Assembly (NCBI GenBank): GCA_003550325.1 | Contig: QKWP01001676.1 | Coordinates: forward strand, 7,334-71,333 | Source of the DNA: Gigaspora rosea | Lineage: Eukaryota > Glomeromycota > Glomeromycetes > Diversisporales > Gigasporaceae | Reading direction: 5' to 3' | DNA: 64,000 nucleotides | Shown here: positions 10,735 to 22,559 of the stretch, piece after piece | Position numbering within the stretch: the first letter of the stretch is position 1 | Layout: each line of letters starts with the position of its first letter | Program-made: the position numbers and the translations under genes | Notes under the pieces: generated by a model | What the model was told of the DNA's origin: nothing | Database searches by the model: none | Seen by the model: only the letters and a program-made list of their open reading frames with translations

Positions 10735-11180
10735 TTCAAATACAAGAAAATAGAGTATAATGTATTGATAATATTCATTCAGTTGTTGTATTTTGAAAAA
10801 TTATGATTTTTATAATTAATGTATTTAAGAATAGGGTATTTTGTTAGCTTGTATAACATATAAATTTGCAGATCTCTTGTTTCTGATTGGCCAAACTAGT
10901 AGTTTGACCAATCAGGAACAGAAAATCTGCAAATTTATGCATTACACAAGCCAACAAAATACTCTACCTTTAATTATACAATAGTAAACTCTAGCAGTAA
11001 TTCAAGATTTATTAGGATATTAATATTTATTGCCTAATACTGTAATATATATTTACTATAAAGGCTTACCCACTACCCCCAGGTAATAATATATTTAGTT
11101 AAATAAATTTTTTATATGAGGTAAAATTTGGCTTAATTGATTCTTCTACCCTTTAAAAATATTAGTGCTCTCATTAATTG
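10735..11180. repeat. dispersed repeat, copy 2, split by foldback
   Basis: This is the second copy of the 9836-10095 repeat, broken by the foldback element at 10833-10966. The shared tail reads GGCTTACCCACTACCCCCAGG, then about 100 bases further a CTACCCTTTAAAAATATTAG-type end. Confidence 0.55.
10833..10966. repeat. foldback element with ~65-bp arms
   Basis: The left arm from GGGTATTTTGTTAGCTTGT pairs with the right arm ending ACAAGCCAACAAAATACTC. The two meet at CCAAACTAGTAGTTTG near 10899. Mismatches are few. No coding sequence. It looks like a small foldback or MITE that would form a long RNA hairpin if transcribed. Confidence 0.75.
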
Positions 11181-11219
11181 TATTTACAAGCTATTATCTT
11201 GCTTTTTATATTCTAAAAC

Positions 11220-11880
11220 TATTCAGTATATTAAGCGGATCATAATCTAAATTAAAAGAAATACTTGAGCTATTTCATATTAGAAGATTCTAAACCTTCT
11301 TTAATTCTCAAATCAACAATTCTTTAATTAATAGTAATATAGAATTATTAGATGTAATATAATTATTATTCAATGAATTTGTTTTACTAACTTCTAACTA
11401 ATTATCTTTATAACTCATAATACTGCTAACTGAAGATAAATTGCATGTATCTCAAAAATTAGTTTCAGTTAATTCCTTATTAAGACAACTTATTTTATAT
11501 TGAATATTAGACATATAATATGATCTAATTTTAGCAATTCCCTTTAATCTATTTAAATCTAAATGAGTTTGGTGTTCTCCTAAAATCTATTTTAATGCTA
11601 AAAAATTTCTTTACAATTAGCTTGCATAGGATTAGTTAAAAAAATTCTAAGTACTAGTTCTACCAAATACCAAGGTTGGTTTTTGAAGTGTCTATATTTG
11701 AAATATAAAAAAGATTAAATAGTAGTAAATTTGCTTTAAAATGATGTATTTGTGCAACTAATTTGGCACTTTTTGACTTAGAATATCCAAGATTTTGCCA
11801 GTGTTCAATAGAACTAAGAGCAGCTTGGTAAACCCTATTATTCTTTAAACCTTTTTTTAATAAATTAAAAAAATAAAATT
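11220..11880 (-). pseudogene. hAT transposase relic, C-terminal part
   Basis: Read on the minus strand, broken frames give segments that align in order with the hAT transposase at 32487-34770: SAKLVAQIHHFKANLLLFNL (matching CRELIGQLIKYKANIALWDL), NPMQANCKEIF (matching PSQANCELNF) and IRSYYMSNIQYKISCLNKEL (matching IYSFYVSNVKKELNFCND). This is the hAT C-terminal dimerisation region. Many stops and shifts show an old copy. I could not place its terminal repeats. Confidence 0.55.
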
Positions 11881-11939
11881 ATTATTAGCTACTGTAAAAT
11901 TTAAATATAAATTTATAATTTAAACTTAGAGGAGTAACA

Positions 11940-12075
11940 AATAATTAAATGATTTATTAGAGGAGAAGAGGTAAAAAAAAGGTAAATTTATATATAAAGA
12001 ACCTGACTATATATATATTAAAAAAGGAGGAAGAGGGTAGATCTCTGAGAAAAATAATCAGATAATTAATGATAT
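11940..12075. repeat. dispersed repeat shared with 26008-26130
   Basis: Shared blocks in the same order: a GGTAAAAAAAAG-type word, AACCTGACTAT, AGGAGGAAGAGGGTAG-like and AAAAATAATCAGATAATTAATGA. Non-coding, of unknown family. Confidence 0.55.
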
Positions 12076-12164
12076 TGCCCTTATTAAAATTAACTTATCT
12101 CTATATTGTAAATAAATATAATATACAAGAATATAAAGAGGATATAAAAATTTATTAAAACTTC

Positions 12165-12855
12165 CAAACCAGTTAGCCCAAATAGGTCAATCTACCTGGC
12201 ATTAGATGTCATTATAGTTTTTTTTTCTTGATACCTACTTTTGAAACATAAGTTCTTTTTTTTAATGTGTCTTCAGTAGCTAGGTTGGTGAACCCTCTTC
12301 TTCAAAGATCATTGTTGTCTAGTTCTTCAGTTTTGGTTTCTGATATTTTAATTTTAATAGTACTGTCAAAGATTTTTGCTACCTTCTTACTTGGGACTTG
12401 CCAAACTGGTTTTTGTTTTTTTCTTTCTTGGATTTGTATATATAACAGGTACACAACTACATCTGAAAGCTCTTATTTGAGATAGTAGAACTATACATGC
12501 CACTGAAATTGATTTTAAAAAATGCCTATTTTGGGTTCCAAAAATAAATTATATTTTTTTTATAATTCATTTATTTAAAAAAAGTATTAAAAAATTTTGG
12601 GTTTTAAGTAAATAGATCAAAAACAATTTTAGAAAAAATTTTATTTTCAAGTCCCAAAACCCAAAATAATTTGTCATCATAGTCTATAGGTAGAACCAAG
12701 GTTACAAGTAATAAATCCAACTGATTAATAAGAAACAGTTATTAAATCACAGGTTTAATTTTTCAAAATATTGCTAGTGGGATTTGAACCCTAGACCTGC
12801 TGCTTAAATGTGACAACTTACCAACTTCTCTAAATCACTACACCTTTATTTTATA
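12165..12855 (-). mobile_element. SINE-like tRNA-headed element, copy D
   Basis: A minus-strand copy of the family described at 27504-28670. Its 5' head at 12855 keeps the Pol III B box (minus-strand GGTTCAAATCC, complement at 12781-12791) and the AAGTTGGTAAGTTGTCA stretch. The body runs to about 12165, where similarity to the other copies stops, so the 3' end is missing. An open frame at 12267-12485 is not conserved between copies and is not a gene. Confidence 0.65.
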
Positions 12856-13055
12856 TAAAAATTATTTTATTATAATTGTAAGTGACAATAAATAATTGAT
12901 TAGTAAAATTATTTATCTATTTTAATATACTTTAATTTGTTTAACTAGAAAATTAAATTCAATCTCAAGTTTTTCACCTACATATGATAATTTGGGTTTA
13001 GTTAGAGTAGAGACTACTTTTCTTAGTATCATATAATTTTTATAATAGTTTGTCT

Positions 13056-13390
13056 ATCTGGGTGCCAGGCCTTAGTGCCTTGCTTTTTTCTTTTTTCTAT
13101 ATTTGTTGTTTACTTTCTTTGTCCATTTTATTTTCATTTTATTCTTTTTTTTTTTTTTCTTTTGCCCCTTTTTAGTTTAGTTTTTTTCCTCCTACTTCCA
13201 AGGATATTCTCTCTGGGAAATACCTTTGTATAGTGGAGTGAGGCTAATGGACTAGTCAGAATTCCCAGGGATTCTGTGGGGGATTCACATTTGGTTTAGC
13301 TATCTAAATTGGATGGTGTTAGTACTGTTTATTCTTCGTAATACTTTATGAAAATTGTACTTTTTTATAGTATAATAAAAATCAAAGAGG
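13056..13390 (+). other. possible retroelement 3' region
   Basis: A T/C-rich block is followed by a unique-looking segment (GGAAATACCTTTGTATAGTGG, GGGATTCTGTGGGGGATTC) that ends at TATAGTATAATAAAAATC. The arrangement resembles a retroelement 3' UTR with an AATAAA signal. No coding part is attached. This is weakly supported. Confidence 0.25.
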
Positions 13391-13828
13391 TCGTATTTGG
13401 TGAGTCTCGCCTAAGAGGAAAAAAAATTCAATTTCAAACCGTATACAGTATACAGTATATATATAATATCATAAAATTATACAATATCAAATATTCTTAA
13501 TTACATTTAATATAGCAATTCATAGAATTAATTTCTGGTAGATTTTTTTACAGCATTTTACGCTGGTGTAAAAATTTGTATGTAAGCATATATATTATCA
13601 AAAATTAGCATCTGTTGAATCTATACCATACTACTCACTATTTAGTACGTACGGAACCCAGGGACAGTGAAAATATTGATTTACATTTTGCTGTCGTTTA
13701 TTTATAATTTTGGCTAGAATTACGTAGTTAATATGGTGTTAGCGGCCAGAATAATATTATTACTGACTAAACTTAGGAAACTCCAAAAATTTAAAAAATA
13801 TAGCTATGTATAGTACATACAACACATA
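13391..13828. other. intergenic left of Tc1 element
   Basis: No gene seen. It has a GTATACAGTATACAGTATA palindromic run at 13440-13460. The bases just left of the Tc1 copy (TAGTACATAC) are partly complementary to those just right of it (TATGTACTA), so the element went into a palindromic target. Confidence 0.4.
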
Positions 13829-15181
13829 CAGTGATCGGAAGTAAATCACCGGAAATTTCCAGATCTACCGGGAATTTCATATACGTATGATAATCTTTTT
13901 TTTAACATACATACGTCTTTTTTCACTTGTGTTTTTTTTTTAACACACAATTTTAATTGTTTTTGATGATAAAAAAACCCTCCCGCCAAGAATTAAGCCT
14001 AGAACAACGAAGCCGTATTGCCGGCGCTTACCTGTGTGGTGTTAAACCACTTGACATTGCAAAAGTTTTTGATCTCCCGAAATCAACGGTGTATGACACT
14101 GTTAAGCGATATGAAGAGACAGGCTCAGAGCATCCGAACAAACGCCCTGGTCGCCCCGAAGCTCTCTCTGCGCGTGACAAACGCTCTTTAGTTCGTATTA
14201 CAAAAAAAAATCGGAAGGAACCCTTGGCTGTCATCACTAACGAATTCAACGTCCAACATGATACGACGCTTACCACCAAAACTATTCGAAAGTACCTCCA
14301 CAATTTAGGTTGGAGAAACTGTGTCGCCTGTCGAAAACCTCTTTTAGACAAAAGAAAAGCACTGGAGCGAAAAAAATGGTGCCGTGAACATTTAAAATGG
14401 GTAAATGAATGGCAAATGGTTGTTTTTACGGACGAGTCAAGGTTTTGTCTTCACAAAGCAGATGGTCGTGAAAGAACTTGGCGTCGAGTTAATGAAAAAT
14501 ATCATAAAGATTGTATAAATACGACTATGAAGTTTGGTGGTGGTTCTGTAATGTTTTGGGGCTGTTTTTGTTGGTGGGGCGTTGGACCGTTAGTAAGAAT
14601 TAAGGGTAATATGAATTCGGATAGTTATGTTGATATTCTTGCAAAATATTTTATTCCTTGGGCAAATTCTTTAATGGAAAAACATCATGGTGAAATAAAT
14701 TTAATTTTTCAACAAGATTTGGCTTCTATTCATACATCTACATATTCAGAATGGTGGATGAATTCGCATAATTTTAATATATTAAATTGGGCACCGTATA
14801 GCCCTGATCTTAACCCGATTGAAAATCTTTGGGAACGTCTTGATTCTGCAGTTCGTAACAGAAAACCCATGCCTACAAAGTTAGAAGAATTAGTTAAAAT
14901 TATAGAAGAGGAATGGTATAACTTATCAATTGAATATATTCGTTCACTTATCTGTAGTATGCCAAATCGAGTAAAGACAATATATAAAGCCCGAGGATTG
15001 TACTGTAAATATTAAATAACCCAGGGTTTTTTTTTTTTAGGAATGTAAATATAAATATTTTATTTTATTTTATATAATTATTTTGTAATTATATAAAATA
15101 TAATAAAATAAAAATCGTACGTAAAATTTGGCCTCTTATGTGTTACCTATAAAATTTCCGGTGATTTACTTCCGATCACTG
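13829..15181 (+). mobile_element. Tc1-type transposon, apparently intact
   Basis: A 1,353-bp element with perfect 30-bp terminal inverted repeats (13829-13858 and 15152-15181, outer ends CAGTGATCGG and CCGATCACTG) sits between TA dinucleotides (13827-13828 and 15182-15183), the Tc1/mariner target duplication. It carries a single uninterrupted transposase gene. Identical ends and an open frame suggest recent insertion. Confidence 0.95.
13966..15015 (+). CDS. Tc1-family DD34E transposase
   Basis: A 349-residue cut-and-paste transposase. The first in-frame ATG is at 13966; the frame is open from a TTG nine bases upstream, which I do not take as the start. An N-terminal paired-type helix-turn-helix (about residues 10-120) includes DIAKVFDLPKSTVYDTVKRY and the GRPR-like linker HPNKRPGRPEALS. 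The catalytic domain has Asp156 in VFTDESRF, Asp251 in FQQDLASIH and Glu286 in SPDLNPIENLWE. There are 34 residues between the last two, so it is DD34E, diagnostic of Tc1. The segment after Asp251 is usually QDNAPxH; here it reads QDLASIH, which leaves the Asp but alters neighbours that could affect activity. No frameshift or stop. Length is normal for the family. Confidence 0.95.
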   Translation: MIKKPSRQELSLEQRSRIAGAYLCGVKPLDIAKVFDLPKSTVYDTVKRYEETGSEHPNKRPGRPEALSARDKRSLVRITKKNRKEPLAVITNEFNVQHDTTLTTKTIRKYLHNLGWRNCVACRKPLLDKRKALERKKWCREHLKWVNEWQMVVFTDESRFCLHKADGRERTWRRVNEKYHKDCINTTMKFGGGSVMFWGCFCWWGVGPLVRIKGNMNSDSYVDILAKYFIPWANSLMEKHHGEINLIFQQDLASIHTSTYSEWWMNSHNFNILNWAPYSPDLNPIENLWERLDSAVRNRKPMPTKLEELVKIIEEEWYNLSIEYIRSLICSMPNRVKTIYKARGLYCKY

Positions 15182-15183
15182 TA

Positions 15184-16640
15184 TGTACTATGAATAACTC
15201 AATTATATTATAAAGAAATTTTTATCTTATTCTGTAAGTATGTATAAAAAAAGAATATACAAAATTTAATCTCAAATACTACCACGTTACATTTAATCGT
15301 GTATAAATTAGTATAAATCGTTAGTTATATCGATAAATAATTTTTCATTGTCCTTATCCTTACTATCTATCACGTGTCCGGTAATTGCAAATTCACGTGA
15401 TTTTAAGTATTCGGAGACTTTCTGTTCACATAGCAAAAGCGCATGCAGGTTTAATGTACTAGTATTATTATATATTACCGATGTTGCTCATTTTCCCGAT
15501 GGTCATTTAACCGACAGGCATTTATTTGGGATCACATAAAGCTAGGGTTAACAGTTTTATTAGATGCGGGTATATATTATTGGTAAATTATCATCTTGTG
15601 TGATGTTTAGGTAAATGGCCTAGACCATCGGGAAAATTAAATGTAACCTATTTTTACATCAATATCTGGATAAAAAAGGGCGCTAATCCATAAATACCTG
15701 TATATGTAAAATTAAAAGTGCTAACCATTTTTTTTTACTTAAAAGGATTAAGTTTGTTTTATTAATAAAATTTTTTTAATATTAAAATTTTGATTTTTTT
15801 TTTTCTTATACTGGGTATTATACCTATAGAGTACAAAATAGAAGTCTTCTAATAAATAATTATGAATATAAAACCATATTCGAATGTAAGAAAACGAATA
15901 TATTATAAGTTAATATAATCCATTTCAAAATTCTACATAAATGTTATATAAATGATAATGTCGTATGACCTAATAGCTGATAGTTGTCGTATTGGTTTAA
16001 AGATTTTTATATAATTCATAGTGTGTTTGTGCTTTCTATAATATATGATTTAACACACACAAAAATCCAAAACTAGTTAAACTATTTTGTGTATTTTTAT
16101 GAAAAGACTTTTGATAACACAATGGCGAATTTCATAACACGCACGTACGTAGATAGATTTGGGATGTTTTTTATTTGTGTATAAGAGTGTAATACATTGT
16201 GTGAATTATAAAATTTTATCTAATTACATAATAATGCATATAAATAACTTTTTTTTTCCGGTTAAACAACACATCTTATGACCATAAAATTAAAAATTAA
16301 GATGATATCATATTATGTGATGTTTTTTTTTTTTTTTTTAAAAAAAAAAAATTTATTTGTTTTTTTTTTTAAAAAACTTTCATTTCAAATTTCGATTGGT
16401 TCTATTTTAATAGGACTCATTCCGATTGGTTTTTCAATTCGATTTCACAATTTAAATTCACCCAAATCAGTAGATTCCAAACCAATCAAATCTGATCGGA
16501 TCCGCCTCCACGGTAACAACAATAGGATTACCTATAGAAATGTTTGACAAAGTTTTCAGTTGATGTAGTATCAGAGCAACATTCATTACAATCCTTATAA
16601 CACCCTTTGTATTATTATACCATCAGTAATTTTTGTTTAG
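15184..16640. other. intergenic, AT-rich
   Basis: No gene supported. It holds the small inverted repeat at 15490-15637, a poly-T/poly-A hairpin at 16322-16370, and short GATTGGTT/AACCAATC inverted words at 16390-16490. Open frames at 15348-15539 and 16278-16547 have no recognisable protein features. Confidence 0.4.
15490..15637. repeat. 148-bp inverted-repeat element
   Basis: ATTTTCCCGATGGTC (15490-15504) is exactly repeated as its complement at 15623-15637. Weaker pairing extends inward (ATTTAACC with GGTAAAT). This could be a short MITE. No clear target duplication was found. Confidence 0.5.
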
Positions 16641-18089
16641 TAAGATTTTTCAGCACAACCAGAAACGTGAAGTTCATTTTCATCACGATAGTTATATTTA
16701 TATGTATATCTGTGTTCGGTTGACGTTTGTTTCAATCACCAAATTAATAGGTCAGAAAAATTGTTTAGCTGATCAAGTGAGGTCTAAACCAGGCGATATT
16801 TATTTATGATCAAGATATGTTTATGCATATGTTTCAAACATTCTGATCTGATTGAAATCATAGAGTTGTTTGATTGGCTAAAATTTAATACCCACATTTC
16901 TTAATAGTAAAATGAATGCTATTATAAAGCGAAGAATTTGTTATTATGATTATTATTTAATTATAGATTTTATTATTTTATGAGCTTCTATAGTATTTCG
17001 CTAACTAATGCTCTTTTGATGTTGACCTTCTTTCTTGACTTATCAAAAAAGTATATTAAATACAATATTATATTCTAAGTATTTTTGCATCGGTTTTTAT
17101 TTATGAATACTGAAAATGAATATATTAATATATGAATATATGATACATAACGATTGATTATGATAATTATGATATGATATGATAATGGATTTTTTTTTCT
17201 AGCACGTGTTTATAAAAACAATGCGCGTATATACTGCATTGCGTAATACTGTAATATCTATTACCGGTACGTACGTATTAACAGTTAAGATGAGTTATTG
17301 AATTTTATAATATGAATTTATAATTTCTAAAAGATTTTTTTAGTAAATAAACTTGATAAAAAAAAATATATATAAAAAATGAAAAATCAATTTTTTTGAT
17401 GTATATAGATAATTGTCATGTGAAAAATAACAATTATCCTTACTTACGAATTATTTATTATTAAAAACGCTCTATAAATTTTGAATTACTTACATACATA
17501 TAGCTAAATAATATTTTTTTTAATCGCTTTTTTTTACGACGACATTAAAAACCAATTTGCCAATTTAATTCAGAAATGCAAAAAAAAAAAAAAAGAAAGA
17601 AATGTATGTGGTAAGGAATTTCGAAAACGTTTTTTTTCTATGTACGAAATTTTCATATATATATATATGTATGTAATGTATGTAATATACAATATTCACA
17701 AGTTTTTGCTATTTAATATAAAAAAATTTTTTTATTATATATTTTTTTTTAGTTTGCATAGTTGTTTAAATTAGAACTCACAAAAATAAAAAAAAATAAA
17801 TCTATTTTTTTGACTTAATAATTAAAAATTAAAGCTTAATTAAAATGAAATCTAAATGTAAAAAACATAATATATCATATAATTGTTGTATAATTGTTGG
17901 AATTAAAATCATGACAAAAAATCTATTGTAACTATTGTAATTTTGAAAGTTTATATTTAATTTTTTAATTTTTTAATTTTAGAATTTTATAATTTTTAAG
18001 GGGGGGTTTGTATTTGTCATGTTTCTGATTAATTTTGCTTATATATTAAAATGATTAATAAACTTAAGATTCGTATCTAGCCGTCATCG
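16641..18089. other. intergenic downstream of the Zn2Cys6 gene
   Basis: Very AT-rich with long T and A runs and ATATAT tracts. I see no coding signal. The segment nearest 18090 is the 3' flank of the transcription-factor gene. Confidence 0.4.
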
Positions 18090-18090
18090 A

Positions 18091-19042
18091 TTATGATTGC
18101 AACATAAGATGATTATGTTGCCGTGAATAAGTTTGATTCATGTTCATGTTATTTCCACCTCGTTCAATATTTATTCGTTCATTATGTTTATAAACGTCAT
18201 TTTCGTTATTATTATTCCACTGTTGACATAAAACATACGGTGAAAAAGGAGATAAAGGAGGTGACGAATTTGGTGTCAGTGGACTTTTATTAACGGGAAT
18301 TTTTTCGTCGTGATAAATGTAAGTTTTAGGAGTAGATTCAGGAGGCGAGAACGAAGGTGGAGAAGGTAATGTTCTTGTCGGTGAAAGTATTTTGTTAGAA
18401 TTTAGAGTAGTATCATAAGATGCTGATGAATAATCAGTAGAAATTTGAGATTTTAATTGAACTAAACGACGATTATTATCGAGAGGATTCCCCAAATCCG
18501 GTGGAGGTGAAAGTAATAAAATACCCGAAGAATTTCCGAAAATAGGCATTGGCATGGATTTTTTTGGTTGTTGCCCTAACCAAGGAATTGGTAATTTCAT
18601 AGAATCTTCGCCTAATGATTGTGATATAGGTGGCAAAGGATTTGTATTTGTTTGGCGAGATCGTGGAACGTCGGACAACGTGCCGGGCAACAATGGTCTA
18701 TGTTTAAGTTGTGAATTTGATTGTACTGAAGAGCATTCCACAATCGGAGATGTTTCAAAAGTGGCGATCGGTGGTAATGATTGTGGAATTTGTGGAATTA
18801 CTACGGGATTAATATGCGACGAATTTGTATTTGCGGAAAATTGATGGTGATCAGGTAATTGCGAATTTGAAATTCCGTTAGTCACATGATTCCTCATGTT
18901 TAATGGGTACTTCGGAACAGGTCGCATTAATGTTGGGGATGGTTTAATTACTGCGATCTCCTGTCTGATCTCATGAGAGGACTGTAAATCCATAGAATTT
19001 TCGTCACGGACATATGAATATAAATTCATTCGATCTACAATT

Positions 19043-19073
<31 letters not shown>

Positions 19074-19596
19074 TTTTTAAAAAAATGGTTATTTATATTT
19101 ATTTTATTTTTTATATTTATTTTTTATTTTATTTTTATATTTATTTTATTTTTAATTTTTATTTTATATATATATTTTTTTTCTTACCATGTTTTCTTTG
19201 TGAATAATGCCCTCGTGGAGTAGGATAAGGAAAATTTCTAGGAGCATTATGAATACTATGAGATCTAGAAGTATCCATTCTAGGGTCATTATCAATAATC
19301 ATTATAGGGGATACACCATAAGGAGATCTCGAAGAACGGACCGAGGAGCTACGTTTCATCATTTGTTCAATTTGAGGTCGTAAACTTGGATCTTTTTCTA
19401 ATACGTTCTCAATTCTACTAGCCGAACTTTTGATCACCTCTACAGTACCATTTCTAGGACCACGTTTTTTAGCAGTGCCAGTGAACTCGCATTGATGACC
19501 AGTTCTATTACAGTTAGTACAAGGAGCGACACCTGTACATTTAACTTTCTTCTTTTGACAAGCCTGACATGCTACGGTGACTTTGGTTCGATTCAT
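18091..19596 (-). CDS. Zn2Cys6 transcription factor, two exons
   Basis: A fungal-type DNA-binding regulator of 450 residues. Exon 1 is 19596-19188 and exon 2 is 19034-18091, with a 153-base intron (GTAAGA...TTGTAG) and phase 1 joining HD-R (SQRKHDRMNLYS). The N-terminal binuclear zinc cluster has Cys10, 13, 20, 26, 29 and 36 in the spacing C-x2-C-x6-C-x5-C-x2-C-x6-C, followed by the basic linker KKRGPRNG. A short Leu/Glu-containing helix (about 55-80) could dimerise. The rest is low-complexity, rich in Ser, Pro and Asn, likely disordered and possibly an activation region. I do not see the large fungal-specific middle homology domain common in this family. The target genes cannot be inferred from neighbours. 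The start is the first ATG of the cluster frame; an ATG 10 bases upstream is out of frame. Confidence 0.9.
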
Positions 19597-21359
19597 TTCG
19601 ATTCATCAATAAATAATAATAATAATATAATAATAATAATAAAAAAAAAAAATAATAATAATAATAATAATTCTAAAAAAAAAACGAACGATCTAACAAA
19701 TGAGATTTTTTAAGGTATCTTATATTTTTATTTTAAAAAAAAATAATCGTGACAGCAGATTTGTGCACAAACTGTGTACCAAAAAGCAGCAGCACCTTTG
19801 ATGGGTTTTGCCGATACTTTTAAAAAAAATATTTAAATATTAAATTTTAATAAAAAAAAAAATAATACTAACTGGTGAAGGCAGAGAATGAAAACCAGTA
19901 AACGAAAAAGGGAAAAATGGAAATTGGAAGTGCAAAAAATTTTTTGAGAGATAGACAGAATGTAAATAAAGAAAAATCAAGATTGTGTTAATCAAGAGGC
20001 TGGAAATCTATTAGAAAAAATGGTTACAAAAGTAGTGTAACCAAACCAAGAACCAAACAAGATTTTTCAACTTATTCCTAATTTGATAAATATGTTTATG
20101 GTAAGACAATGTTTATCGACAAAAACTTAGTCCCTTGTTGTTTGTAGTAAATAATTAAGATCAAAATTTTCGTATTATTCCAACCATTTTCCGAACTTTG
20201 CAGGAAAAAAAAAAAAAAAAAGTTGCGTTACTGGACTAAACAGTTCTAGAGTTGGCCACGAGTTAAATATCTAAATAATTTGTATTTAGATTATATAATA
20301 ATTTTTTTTTTTTCAAGTATCACCTTGGTTGGAAATATTTAGTTCGCGTGGCTCGTGTAACTTGATAAAGTTTATATTTTTCCAGGGAAATATTCGGTCT
20401 TTCTTAATCGGACTAATTTTAAACTTTAACAAAGAGTAGAAAAAAAAAAAAAAAAAAAAAAAGGAAAAAAAAAAAAAAAAAAAAAAAGATTTTTCAATTA
20501 TTATTGTTAATGTTAATATTTGTGTGATGCATAACATATTCATCCGACCCCACTTTCTTTTGATGATGAATGACATGATTAAGCAAACAAATAATAATTC
20601 TAATGATGAAAAAGAAACATTTTATTGGTGAAATAATAGATTAATATGGTGGAAACGGAAAATGTATCAAATGATGCAATGAATATTATTTGACCTACCA
20701 TAAATAATAAAAAGTAAATACATATTTTTTCAACTTACGTCAATTTATGTTACCTTGGTCCTTGGTTTTGAAAGGTATATATAAAAGGGTATATAAAAAA
20801 AAAAAAAAAACAAATTTTATAACATCTATGGAATTTTAAATGCAAAGTAAATCTTTTCACTCAATGCGCGTGGGATTCAGGGAAAGGTTTAGCGGAATTT
20901 TTGTACTACACGATTAATTTATTTTGTTTATCGTGCAAAGCAGATAAGCCAGCAGTAAATAAGATATCGTTAGGCCCTCACCCGAACACATTCTTGTTTG
21001 TTTGTGCATTGGCGTAACCAACATCAAATTTCATCAATACCATGTTCTTTGATTTATTGGTTTGGTAATTAGGTAGTGCGATATAACATTAATTTATCGA
21101 TTTAATTCACAACAATCTAAAAAGTATCTGCTTATTCTTTGATTTATATGCATGTATTCAAATAATGTAAACCAATCAAATTATTTCATCGAATATTCAA
21201 GGTTTATGTGTCTGGATTTTCTGAACTTTAAAAAAATTACTTTTTTATTAAAAAACGTGAGAAAGATTTCCTATATTTGTCTGATAAAAACAATTCTATA
21301 TATATACATATACATATCTTCAATGTTTTTAATCTGTATTATGATATTATGACGTAACC
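19597..21359. other. AT-rich intergenic upstream of the Zn2Cys6 gene
   Basis: This includes the promoter side of the regulator gene, with an (AAT)n run at 19609-19672 immediately upstream of its ATG. Further on are long A runs (20202-20221, 20440-20486). No coding frame with protein-like composition was found. I cannot place promoter elements with confidence. Confidence 0.4.
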
Positions 21360-21374
21360 ATAAAAATAATCAAG

Positions 21375-21410
<36 letters not shown>

Positions 21411-21529
21411 GGTATGAATAATAAATGGTAATAATCGATGATAATAAATAAATGATACATACGTAATAATCATCGATATAGTCAACGATAAGATAATTAT
21501 CAATGATAATAAATGATAGTAAATAAATG

Positions 21530-21573
<44 letters not shown>

Positions 21574-21617
21574 GATAATAATTAATGATATTAATTAATA
21601 ATAATAATAAGTAATAA

Positions 21618-21649
<32 letters not shown>

Positions 21650-21690
21650 TATAATAAATTAATGATAATAATAATAAATATGATATAATA
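21360..21690. repeat. (ATA/GAT)n microsatellite field
   Basis: Long ATA trinucleotide tracts (about 21369-21411, 21531-21567, 21615-21660) alternate with GATAAT/GATGAT variants. It is a diverging trinucleotide satellite with no coding content. Confidence 0.9.
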
Positions 21691-21901
21691 GTATATACCG
21701 ATACTATTAAGATAATATGGAATATAGAATATCGGAAAAAACATAGATAAAAGTTTTTTTATCAGGTTGATAACAAGTTTCTAATAATTTTTTTTAACCT
21801 GTTCGCCACAATCGGAATTATCTATTTTCTAAAAAGGAATTTTCGGAAAAACGTATAATATAAAAAAGTACATCTTTGGTATTTGAATAGTATTTACAAA
21901 G

Positions 21902-22322
21902 ATGTCAGGTGACGCAAACCTTAATTGTATGTAACCATTAATATTAATTGCAGAAAAAAATAATTAAAGATACTACTCTACTCCATTTACTTCATTTACT
22001 ATTATGCTATTGATGATCCAACGATTAAATCTTTAATTTCACTGCAGGTGAGGGCGTGCATGCATATTTTACCTTTTTCCGATGTTAAGATCCAATATTT
22101 TTATTTTTTTTAGCCTCTAGAATTTTTAATCCATAAAAATTTAAAGTTAAATTTGCGATTTGTCGCTTTAGCCCGAATTTATTTGCTATTCCTGGTACGT
22201 ACGAACCAACTTATGTTACTTTGGAACACCCTGAGGCGCAAATAGTGGATTCTATATTAAGTGATTATGGCTTAAAATGTAACAAGAAAATGATATTCCA
22301 ATTAGAATACTTTTTAAAGTAA
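21902..22322 (+). pseudogene. eroded spliced gene fragment, unknown product
   Basis: An ATG at 21902 opens MSGDANLN. An exon-like stretch then ends ATTTCACTGCAG at 22047, followed by GTGAGG and, after about 80 bases, a T-rich TTTTTTTTAG (22113), a convincing fungal intron. The next block to 22322 reads as protein in two frames: one following the splice (PLEFLIHKNLKLNLRFVALA) and one to the TAA at 22320-22322 (NLFAIPGTYEPTYVTLEHPE and IVDSILSDYGLKC). The change of frame suggests a broken gene. The first part, near 21930-21960, has no plausible intron. I do not recognise the family. Confidence 0.35.
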
Positions 22323-22526
22323 CCATTATGATTTATTTCTCTGGATTTATTTTTTTTTAATATCATTTGATAAATATCTTTTGACGCCAACCAAAACTTA
22401 TAATAACCACCCCTTTTTTACGCCGTGTTTTTTTGGTTTTGTTGATTCCAAATATTACGTATACTCTATTTAACAAACTATAATGGTCTATCGGAAATAA
22501 TGGAAATAATGGGTAAACTTTTAAAA

Positions 22527-22559
<33 letters not shown>

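Noticed and set aside
20975-22057. Inverted nonamers GCCCTCACC / GGTGAGGGC as transposon ends
   Set aside because: Only nine bases, no duplication, and the right word coincides with a likely splice donor.
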